Shown here: piece after piece, positions 1 through 8,778 of the stretch
Layout: each line of letters starts with the position of its first letter
Position numbering within the stretch: position 1 is the stretch's first letter
Source: Harmothoe impar
Lineage: Eukaryota > Annelida > Polychaeta > Phyllodocida > Polynoidae
Direction of reading: 5' to 3'
Assembly (NCBI GenBank): GCA_947462335.1
Contig: OX381720.1
Span: 42,639,152-42,703,151 of the forward strand
Length of the DNA: 64,000 nucleotides
Position numbers and translations under genes: made by a program
The notes under the pieces: generated by a model
The model's database searches: none
What the model was told of the DNA's origin: nothing
Seen by the model: only the letters and a program-made list of their open reading frames with translations

Positions 1-788
1 CTTACTCATAGGGCATGTATACATGCCCTTATCCGTAAGAAAAACAGTGAAACAGTGAACAATGATATCATGTTAATTCTATGACCAGCCTATGGATGGT
101 AAATACACATACCAGTTAAGGCTGCAGTACACAAATTAAGAGAAATTCTTAATAAAATCAGCAATAGCTACTTACATTTGAATGGCGAGTTGTGTTTTGA
201 ATTGAAATACTGGAACAGAATTATGTCCTTCAGATGGCTGCTTCGATATGCTCACTCATGCAACCAATAAGACAATAACCAACTCATGATGTTGGTGGAG
301 CCCATATCAGATGACTGCTCTAGTTTATATACACAGATGCAGGTCACTCATACACAAGAAACCTGTATACAGCCCCTGGTATATAGAGCCGGTAACATTG
401 CAGGATATACAAGGCCACATCACTATACATAATAATATAGAGAGCTTTGCAAATTGGTTTCCATTGTTCTCTTGTGAGGGAGAGCATGTTTCCTGCAATC
501 ATTTAGGTCATGGTAGCATGGGGTTCATCACATGAGCAAATATATACACAAAGGTCCGGGAGTTTGGTATATTGACAGGGTCAATTCACTCGTTGGACAT
601 CTGCCCGACACATTCCCTATATAATTGTTTTTCCCCTTTACTTTTGGTAGACATGCAGGAATTTTATAATCTCCCAATTTTTAATCCACAAAAATGCATG
701 TTTCAGCGAGGGGGATCTGGATGTAGTAGCGGAGAGACACAACCCCCATCCTTTTCACCACATTCCCTATATAATGTTATTCTCTATA
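1..788. other. Noncoding flank, no gene seen
   Basis: I see no supportable gene here. The stretch opens with a perfect 18-base palindrome (GGGCATGTATACATGCCC, 11-28). A short motif, CACATTCCCTATATAAT, recurs near 608 and 760, which suggests an old local duplication or element remnant. Confidence 0.6.
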
Positions 789-1637
789 TCGTCGCCTCAG
801 TATACAAAGGTTGTAAGTGAAAAAATTAGATTTTTTTTTATTCTTCAATACTTTTCTTTATCCAATAAACTTTTAACAATTTTTGGAATTTTTCAAAAAT
901 GACCATTTTCTGGGAGGTTATAGCTCAGTATACAAAGGTCGTAACTGAGAAAATTATGTTTTTCTCAGTATACAAAGGTGGTAAGTGATGTGGAAATTGT
1001 AACCCCAATCTATGTTATCATTAAAATAACTTAATTTTTGTGTTTTTTCTAACCATTTTATATAATTCCTATTGTATAGGTACATTTTGGATATTTTTAC
1101 AAAATATGCTTACTTTGAGGTGTAAAGGGGGTGAATTTAATGAGAAAATGACTTATATTGCATATTTTAGCCGAAATGTCACTGTTGCTAGGCAACAGCA
1201 AGTTGTGTATAATTCTTTTAAGTGACATAAGCAACCAAAAATATAAAGGATTCATTTAGTGACAATTAGGCTTGAATTATTCAACTATTTGGGCATTTAT
1301 TTACAGTTTTGAACTGAGGAAATTACTTACAAACTTTGTATTCTAAATAGATGTACAAAAATATACATGCAATTCAGTATACAAAGGGCGTAAGTGACCC
1401 AATTTTCCCCTTTTTTCCCTAATTTTTGCCATATTAACTAAGGAATTAGGTAGGATATGTTAGTATCATTCATATAATTAGTTTTTAGTTATTTGGGTTA
1501 CATGTAGGATGATTTCTGGGGCAATATACCGTGTATTTAAAAGATTACAGCTTAAGGATCAAATTGATTTTTCTTATTTTGCTCATATCTCAAAACATGA
1601 ATTTTCCACTTACGACCTTAGTATACTGAGGCGACGA
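789..1637. mobile_element. Inverted-repeat DNA element with iterated internal terminal motif
   Basis: The ends match as an inverted repeat of about 40 bases. The left end begins TCGTCGCCTCAGTATACAAA at 789, and its reverse complement closes at 1637. Both ends are flanked by TA (787-788 and 1638-1639), the target duplication expected of Tc1/mariner-like or related elements. The core of the end, close to CAGTATACAAAGGTCGTAAG, recurs inside as direct copies at 924-948, 964-988 and 1373-1397, and as a decayed inverted copy near 1323-1345. The interior is AT-rich and encodes no transposase, so the element is non-autonomous. The superfamily is inferred only from the TA duplication. Confidence 0.7.
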
Positions 1638-1733
1638 TATTAAGTGATCACATAATTATGCCAAATCGATTCATTTGAATTCACTGATTTCTACATAAAT
1701 GGTACCTTTGAGTATATACAATATATACACACT

Positions 1734-1890
1734 AACATACGAGTCTCCAATACAACTATTTTTATCAGACCTCTTTATGAAGGGTGTAGTGATATTATCA
1801 GCAGAGCCCGCAGGGCGAGGCTGATAATATCACTATCACCCTTCATAAAGGGGTCTGATAAAAAATAGTTGTATTGGGGACGAGTATGTT
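1734..1890. mobile_element. Foldback (snap-back) element
   Basis: Two arms of about 70 bases are near-perfect reverse complements (about 1734-1803 and 1821-1890) around a GC-rich centre of under 20 bases. Transcribed, this would form one long hairpin. It encodes nothing. It is probably a foldback-type miniature element; no target duplication was established. Confidence 0.65.
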
Positions 1891-3471
1891 TGTGGATTTA
1901 TTATCATTTGGCTACCCAACATTGGATTTCGAAGGTTATTCTAGCTATACTGGGGAACTACTTCTCCAGGTATTGGTCTCACCCCAGGTAAGGTGGGTGC
2001 AAAGGGGACCCAATGTATTTACACCTGAGCAACTTGGATGTCCAGGCCTGGAAGTACCCTGATCTGTTATGGCACCTAGTGATTGCTACCTCTCAGCACC
2101 AGTACCCTGACACTTAATGATTGCCACTCAATGCACCACTTCCACTAGGCACCACTACGACTGTGGTGGTCTGTGTTGTCCACCTACCCTCCTCAACCCT
2201 GATCATGACCAACCCAGAAGGGGGGGGGGGCACTCTTTCAGTCACTGATTATCACTGCTGAATTTAGTACCCTTTATAAGGCTTAGGTATTGCCTGAGGA
2301 ATCCCTGAATTTCCCTGAAAGGGAAGGGGATATGCCTTATATGTGCCTTATATGTGCCTCACATTTAGTTTCAATTATAAGGGTATTAAATTTAAGCATT
2401 GTATGCACATGGTTACTATGGAAAGTAGGAGTGCCCCCCCCCCCCCCCCCCGGTGGTATATACCTTGGTTGTCCAGTATATATGTCAATGCCCTCTCCTC
2501 TGATTCGTTAATAACTAGGGCGGACTATTTTCCTGCAGGGGACAGGGTGAATACAGGGATATTTATCAGCATAGTATGCGGTTCCCCTTTGTTCTAATGT
2601 ATCACCTTCACCAAATGATAATAAAACATTATATTCAGAATTAGTGAAGTACAATAGACCTTGGATTGCCAGTAGTGACTAACCTCTTAAACTACCTTTA
2701 GCAACCACGTAAAAGCTCATTAAAGGGGGCGATCTCTGAGACTGTAGGAGAGTGGATCATGTAGTTCCTTATCGTGCCACTGGCAGTCTCTCAGATCGAT
2801 TTGCACATTTGTAGTTTACAAACCCTACTGACTGCACCCAGCACAGGGCACTGCGTTTGTTTGATCCCCAATCAGCCATAAATAGCACAACTGGACAACT
2901 CTATTACCTTGAACCAGTTGACCTGGCCTGGTCAGGTGAAATTGGTAGGGGGACCATGAATCAGGCTTGGTTTGGTATGAAACATTCTATAAAACCAGGA
3001 TAAAGTTATCATAACCTCCTTAAACTAATCATTGAACCAGGCTTCTAGGGATACACAATGCAGAAAGGAATCCTTGTGTATTAAATGTTTATTTTTAACC
3101 GAATCCATGGGATGTGGTCTATTCAAGGGGTAGTATACCATTTTCTGTGGACACACAAGTGGTAGTCTAGACAGTCAGTACACTGGTGGGTATCAATAGT
3201 ATTGTATACTACCACTGGCATAGTCTAACTGCTGGTCACACCAGTGCAACTTATGTAGAGCAGTGAATTGCTGGAAGGGAACAACCAGCATCCTATTTCT
3301 TGGTTGCCTGAGCCATTATTTTTGGGGTACTTTGATAGGGAATACGATCCTACATGGCTAGGACATGCCTGGATCTCAGGGATTGTGCTTGGGCGATTCT
3401 AAATTCAACTGAGGTGTTATATAAACTCAACAACCCTGGCAGAGGATTTTACGATTTGGTTTGAGAAGTAT
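1891..3471. other. Noncoding, no gene; half copy of a palindromic element
   Basis: No gene is supported. It holds homopolymer G and C runs (near 2220 and 2433) and an imperfect hairpin at about 2728-2800. At 2694-2728 there is a half copy of the palindromic family that also splits the tRNA-Asn gene. Confidence 0.5.
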
Positions 3472-3558
3472 TACCCTTTAAACGCAGACGTGGCCTATCC
3501 CTTTAGCACTACTACGTCTACGTTTAATGAGCTACGTCGAGTATACTAAAGGTCCCTA
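3472..3558. mobile_element. Palindromic miniature element, left arm truncated
   Basis: The right arm reads ACGTCTACGTTTAATGAGCT and ends in CTAAAGGTCCCTA. It matches the right arm of the insert in the tRNA-Asn gene. The left arm keeps only the inner AAACGCAGACGT portion. It belongs to the same family as the copies at 6412-6518 and 6634-6745. Confidence 0.6.
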
Positions 3559-3855
3559 CAATGGATTTTCAGTGCAATGCAATATCGTACATTGGTTCAT
3601 TTCTCCAATGTATTTGTCTTCCTCTAGTGTTTTCTCTTTATCATTGAATTCACCTGTGTGATTGCTAACCCAGCTCATACTTCCCTATCAGGTTACTGGG
3701 GACAGGATAACATGTTACATCTAATGATACATGTAAACTCATAAGCATGCAGCGGCTGCATGGGTGACGCTTCATAGTGTGTGGCGCTTCATAGTTTGTG
3801 TTTGATACACCAGATGACGCTCCAAATGTAAGCAGGTGGCAGAAAAGTATGACAA

Positions 3856-3927
3856 GGTTCTGGCGAGGTTCGAACTCGCGGCCTTCTGCGTGTAAAGCAG
3901 ACGTGATAACCACTACACCACAGAACC
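3856..3927 (-). tRNA. tRNA-Val (anticodon UAC)
   Basis: Read on the minus strand this is a 72-base cloverleaf. The acceptor arms are GGTTCTG and CAGAACC. The D-arm contains the A-box TGTAGTGGTTA. The anticodon loop is TTTACAC with anticodon UAC, closed by TCTGC/GCAGA. The T-arm is GCGAG-TTCGAAC-CTCGC with a good B-box. No intron is present. CCA is not encoded, as expected in a nuclear genome. All stems pair, so this looks functional. Confidence 0.95.
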
Positions 3928-4340
3928 CGTCTGATCAGTGCAAAATACCATTATGGACAAATTGTTACTGGTCACTGCAGTTTAACATTGTATACCTTTT
4001 CTTTTTAATTGTTAATGTATCCTGGCATTTAGAGGATACTTCTACGACTTTACCTGCATGAGGAGACACCAGCCTTGTTTGTTTTCTTTGTATTATAATG
4101 ATCCTGATAATCAGAGCCCAGTCTGAAAACATCTAAAGCTCAAAGTCCCACGATGCAGTTTATGCTAGAAAGTTTCTGCAATTTCGGAAGTTTCTGCAAT
4201 TTGGTATTTTCTGTTGCAATTTGGGCATATTGACCGGCAATCGTGGATACATTGCACGTCTGATTCCTTTAAAATTAATTGCAGAGATTCAATACCTTTT
4301 ATAACCCACAGTAGAATTGGAAGAAAGTCCCCATGCAATA
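3928..4340. other. Noncoding spacer
   Basis: No gene or strong repeat was recognised between the tRNA-Val gene and the CACTG-ended element. A small local repeat of TTTCTGCAATTT occurs near 4170-4215. Confidence 0.5.
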
Positions 4341-6024
4341 CACTGTAAAAATTATCCCGTAAAATTACGGTGATTCACTAGCAACAATTAATGCCAAGCT
4401 TTCACTGTTTCTTTTACGGTCACCGTATTCTCCTAATCCCCGTAAATTTTACGCAGCTTTTCCGTTGTCATTTAACGGTGATTCATCATGATTATATGAT
4501 GATTCTCTGCTATTTATTGATGATTCTCATTTTTCTTGATTCATTGGTATATTTTATAATATCAACTTAATTTCAGGCCTGTAAATATTAGGCCTTGAGA
4601 GACATAGTCAAATGCCTCACAGTAATATAAAGTACTCTGACATCAGTGTGAATATGTATATTTCCAATTACCACATAATGGGTGTTTTTACAATTCTTGC
4701 TTGTTACCACTGATATAGAAAGGGAAATTATATATTTATTATCTATAATGTACCAAAGGCTTCAAGATTGACCCTGTGAATAATGAGGGTATTGGACATT
4801 GTTATTATTTTAACACATTTAGATACGTTTTAAAGTGAGAGGTTTCACTAAAGTCCACAAATCCGCCCGGCTGTCGCCTGGTGGGCAAATATTTAACATG
4901 ATATTCACTGTAAATGAAAAAATATTGTTTCACTGTACTTGTTTACGGATGTTCAATGTAAAAGTAATGAATTTTACACTGTGTCACCTCAATTTTGATC
5001 TACCAACAATTTCTCTTAATCACTTGGGACTATATTAGTTTGATACATGATGATATAATAAAAGCAAAAAAAGCAATACTTCATAGTGCTAGATTTTGAT
5101 ATATTGGCAATTGAAAATGAATTGTCATAGGTGAAACTAAAGTGCCATGACCGATTTAGGGAAAAAACTGAAATCAAGAAAATTGTATTTTTTCTACATT
5201 TTGCAACACAGAAAATAAAAGTGCCAACAACTATAACCAAAACCCTAGCCATCTGTACATAAGATCATGTGATACATTCTACTACCAAAATGATAGTGAT
5301 TCATTAATGAATTAATACGTATACGCTGTCGTTGCTAAAGGTCCATATTAAAGTAATATTGTTGTGCACTTTAGTATCGTTGAAAACTCTATAAGAGAAA
5401 ACATAATCAACTTTTTGTCATCATGATGATGATGATCACTAGGGTAATCATAGATGTGATGACCCCGGCTTATCACCATGATTACTTTTTGACAATCATT
5501 TATGATTACTTTTATATCATTTATTTCTCTGTACTACAAGAGATCCCTATTAAATTCATAATTACACCCTGCTCCTGTCATCAGACCTAAATTGATAGCA
5601 CTTCTACCCTTCATGGCAAGCTGAATAAGGCATGGACGTAGCCTAATATAGGCCTGCCTAGTAACATTAGTAGTGCCTATACAAATGTGGTTTCAGAGAC
5701 AAAAAAGGTGCCCGTATGTACACACAACCTACTTATAATGTATTTGAGTTTCTAATGTGGTAATATTCTTCATAATATTTTATTTTATAAGTTTCTATAG
5801 TTAAAGTTAATATATATAAAATTCAGTAAATAAAGTAATTCAGCCTGGAATATAGGTAGCCTACTGCATATTCCATTATCTGCTTATTGCCTAGCGGTGC
5901 CTAGAGGCAAATATTCAGATGATGACTTCCGGTCATCACCGTGATGATTTTACTCTTACTAATCATTATGATTATCCTAACTAATCAACAGTGATTAGTT
6001 TAAAATATGCCTAAGTTTTCAGTG
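4341..6024. mobile_element. Possible CACTA/EnSpm-like non-autonomous element
   Basis: The left end CACTGTAAAAATTATCCCG (from 4341) resembles the ends of the elements at 15633 and 36207. A candidate right end, TTTTCAGTG, lies at 6016-6024, but the flanks show no clear target duplication. The interior carries many TGATGATTC or GATGATGAT motifs and CCGTAAATTTTACG-type palindromes. There is no transposase and no host gene. The left end is fairly secure; the right boundary is a guess. Confidence 0.35.
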
Positions 6025-6411
6025 TGGATATTATCTGATAAACACGGTTATTACGGGTCCTAAAGCCAGAAGTTGCTAACAGAGATAATCTAAAAGAGAT
6101 ATAATACATGTACAGCATCTAATGATATTCTAACATAAGCTAAAATTAACTTTTCATGGTGATAGATTAAGATTTATTGATATTTTAAATAAGCTACCCA
6201 TAACTATTGCTATGTGAGGGGGGAGGGACACACACATATTGTTTAGCATTTTTCTGCATTTTGCCGGTTCCGTCTGTATTCAAGCCAAGTGAACCTGTTG
6301 ACCAACCTTCAGCTGTGTTGGTTTTAAGACTATCTCATCTCATCATTTACATTTTCAAGACTTGACCAATATATCCCACCCAAATGTTAGATAGCCCAGA
6401 GTCGGAATGAT

Positions 6412-6518
6412 TAGGCACATTTAAGTAAACCCGACGTAGCTCTAAAATAAAGACACCTCAATGTTATATTGGTACGTCTGCGTTTAATGGGCTATATGGG
6501 GTTTGCTAAAGACCCCTA
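6412..6518. mobile_element. Palindromic miniature element (tRNA-insert family)
   Basis: It begins TAGGCACATTTAAGTAAACC and ends GTTTGCTAAAGACCCCTA, with inner arms GACGTAGCTC and TACGTCTGCGTTTAATG. This 107-base copy is homologous to the 112-base palindrome inside the nearby tRNA-Asn gene. The flanks show no obvious target duplication. Confidence 0.65.
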
Positions 6519-6594
6519 CTTAGGCCTACCTAGGTCTATAGGCCTAGCCTGAATCAATTCAAATCAGGCCTACGAGCCCTGGGCGTCCACAGCT

Positions 6595-6781
6595 GTCTCT
6601 GTGGCGCAATCGGCTAGCGCGTTAGACTGTTAATAGGGACCTTTAGCAAACCCGACGTAGCTCATTAAACGCAGACGTATCCTATGCCTTCAGCACTGCT
6701 ACGTCTGCGTTTTATGAGCTTTTACGTGGTTGCTAAAGGTCCCTACTCTAAAGGTTGGTGGTTCGAGCCCACCCAGGGACG
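6595..6781 (+). tRNA. tRNA-Asn (anticodon GUU) interrupted by a 113-bp palindrome
   Basis: The 5' half (6595-6632) has the acceptor GTCTCTG, A-box region TGGCGCAATCGG and anticodon stem TTAGA followed by loop CTGTTA. The 3' half resumes with TCTAA, which pairs exactly with TTAGA, then the T-arm GGTGG-TTCGAGC-CCACC and acceptor CAGGGAC. Without the insert the gene would be a normal 74-base tRNA-Asn. The insert begins at 6633 or 6634 and ends at 6745 or 6746, so it sits at or next to the canonical 37/38 intron site. It may be a transposon-killed gene or an intron-containing gene; the sequence cannot decide. Confidence 0.85.
6634..6745. mobile_element. 112-bp palindromic element inside tRNA-Asn
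   Basis: The ends TAGGGACCTTTAGCAA and TTGCTAAAGGTCCCTA are perfect inverted repeats. The palindrome continues imperfectly to the centre (AAACGCAGACGTA against TACGTCTGCGTTT). No coding potential. Related copies lie at 2694-2728 (half), 3472-3558 and 6412-6518, and a short fragment near 61456-61475. No ordinary target duplication is visible. Confidence 0.75.
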
Positions 6782-6842
6782 CAGTTTTCTTGCAGCACTG
6801 GACCCATGCATGCAGTACATGCCAAGTGACGTAGGCGAGTTA

Positions 6843-7164
6843 GGGAGTGATCATTTTTTAACAACAGGGGGGGGGTGGTGGGTTTCCGCGCGGAGCGCGC
6901 GAAATTTTTTACCCCCCCCCCCGGTCAAGGGGTCAGAATTTTTTACCCCCCCCCCCCTTAGGGTCGAAAATCGGCTCGCGCGCGGGCCCTTTGAAGCATA
7001 GTAACGCGCGGGCTTTTTGGCTCAAAACAGGTCAAATTTTTTTGCCCCCCCCCCCAAGAGGGGTCCAAATTTTTTTGCCCCCCCCCGGTCAAGGGGTCCA
7101 AATTTTTTTGCCCCCCCCCCCAAACCCACCACCCCCCCCCTGTTGACAATAAATGATCACTCCC
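6843..7164. mobile_element. MITE with GGGAGTGATCATTT ends (PIF/Harbinger-like)
   Basis: The terminal inverted repeats GGGAGTGATCATTT and AAATGATCACTCCC are followed inward by matching AACAACAGGGGG and CCCCCTGTTGAC segments. A TTA target duplication flanks the element (6840-6842 and 7165-7167), typical of PIF/Harbinger. The interior is long G or C runs with repeated GGGGTCAAAATTTTTT-type segments and has no credible coding frame. Relatives in this window are at 43234-43395, 60128-60208 and the right end near 62592. Confidence 0.75.
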
Positions 7165-7453
7165 TTAGACTGATCCTTCCGACATCACGAGGTTGATGAG
7201 CGACATCTCACGACATCACTGGACATAAAATCATCATTCAAATATTGACCTAAAAGTAGACCAAACCCTTTAATAGTTGGTTGACTGCAGCTGGTGCTGA
7301 TTTTGGATTGGTCCAAGACTGCGTATAGGCCTACCTATATAATGGGTGTGGACCACCAAAATCGACATGGCGACATGGCTATTTCTTACAATCGACAATC
7401 GACATGAGGCCTAGTGACATGTGACATGAGGCCCAAAAAACATAGTGACAGGC
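7165..7453. repeat. GACATG-rich repeat remnant, left part
   Basis: Short GACAT, CGACATG and GCGACAT motifs recur irregularly here and again at 13119-13220, on the far side of the nested elements. The two parts probably formed one repeat before the hAT-like element inserted. No gene is seen. Confidence 0.45.
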
Positions 7454-7873
7454 GACATGAGCCCGGGGGGGCCACTCCCTCAGCATTGATGACCATGTGT
7501 GAACACGATTCCAAGGGAAAGGGTATGTTTTTGGGCCCTAGGCAAGGGCCCGTGAGGGCCCTTGAAAAGGGTTGCTTTTGAGGCAATTTTGGAGGAAAAG
7601 GGGTACATTTTATGGCTGAATTACTGGAAAAACTTTCAGATGAGACATTAATCCAACATTTGCAATATTGAATACACATATTATCCACAGGGCAAGGGTA
7701 AGGCCTACCATTTGAGGGCTATTGCTTTAATTCTCACCCTTTATAAGGGATTTTTTCTCGGGCCCTCTTGATTAGGTTATGATTTTTGGTCAGTTTCCCT
7801 TGAAAAGGGTGCTGTTTTGTTGATTTTTCTCCCGTAATAAGGGTCCTAAATTTTAGGTGATGTTCACACATAG

Positions 7874-8037
7874 AGTTGGAGCATACAAGCTGTGAGTCAG
7901 AGTGATGTTAGACTTCTTTATTATCAGTTGAGTTACCAGTAGATCTACATCAATACATGTTGGGACACTGTCTGCCATGTGCGCTCAAGTCCGCCATCTT
8001 GGATTCTGGTGTCGCACGTCCGATGCGCCCCCCAACA
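7874..8037 (-). repeat. 3' LTR of element A
   Basis: This 164-base LTR begins TGTTGG and ends CCAACT on the minus strand. It carries an AATAAAG polyadenylation-type signal on that strand. It shows no difference from the copy at 12916-13079. Confidence 0.92.
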
Positions 8038-8047
8038 TCTCCCTTTT
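8038..8047 (-). promoter_or_regulatory. Polypurine tract of element A
   Basis: On the minus strand AAAAGGGAGA directly abuts the 3' LTR. This is the expected place for the plus-strand primer of reverse transcription. Confidence 0.75.
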
Positions 8048-8292
8048 ATTAAAAGAATTTTTTTTAATTTTTTTTATTTTATATATACATATATTTTTTT
8101 TTAAAGAATTAAACATCCCCGCAGACATGTATAGTCCAAATCATAAGAAACACAATAGTGACGACCTCCATAGTCATATTATCCCATGATAGCAGTACTT
8201 TGCTGGAAAGAAACTGGGAACAATGAGGCATAAAATAATGTCACAGGGTTTAACATAGCAGGTAGACCGGGAATGAAGTCACAAAGTTGGTT

Positions 8293-8778
8293 TTATGTGA
8301 GGTCGTAGTCATCATATTTTGTTGGTCGATATATGTCTCTCGTCCTTGTACGACGAGCAGGTGAAGCGCTTGGTGCGAGGGCCAGTTTATTGCTCATAAC
8401 TGGGCCACTACCAGCACCAGGCCGAGATGCACCAACACTTGGAGTAGACGGTGCAGGACCCATTGGGGACCGCACTGGAGAGCGTGGTGCTGTCACCCCA
8501 GGTTGCGACTCAAGCTGGTTGTCTTGTAGGTCTGGCTGATCTGGGGCCCTCACCAGAGGTGGGCCACCAGGTACCAGTACCTGTGGCACTTGTACGCATC
8601 CAAGGTCCTTTTGTGGGGGAGCAGCTGGTCGCACATGAACCCGGTTACGGCTAGCTGTCCCACGGTCAGTCTGAAGGGTGTATGATCTAGGTCCCTTGCA
8701 GTCCACTACCTGCCCATAAGCCCATGGCTGACCACGCTTGTTCGGAGAGTATTGAGAGTGGGGAATGGTGGACCACAT
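8293..8778 (-). pseudogene. Out-of-frame integrase C-terminal tail of element A
   Basis: A 161-codon frame overlaps the end of the main gag-pol frame and lies -1 relative to it. Its first 50 residues (WAYGQVVDCKGPRSYTLQT followed by NRVHVRP) resemble the usual C-terminal end of gypsy integrases, where a basic, tryptophan-containing segment is followed by a GPRSY motif. A Pro/Ala-rich tail follows. In relatives this segment continues pol, so the shift near 8770-8790 is most easily read as a small deletion or indel in this copy. A programmed shift at this point would be unusual. Confidence 0.6.

Noticed and set aside
6684..7149. Open frames over the G/C-run region
   Set aside because: They cross the tRNA-Asn gene and a MITE and contain only repeat-derived sequence.
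7874..8037. Solo LTR
   Set aside because: It pairs with 12916-13079 around a complete internal region with matching target duplications.
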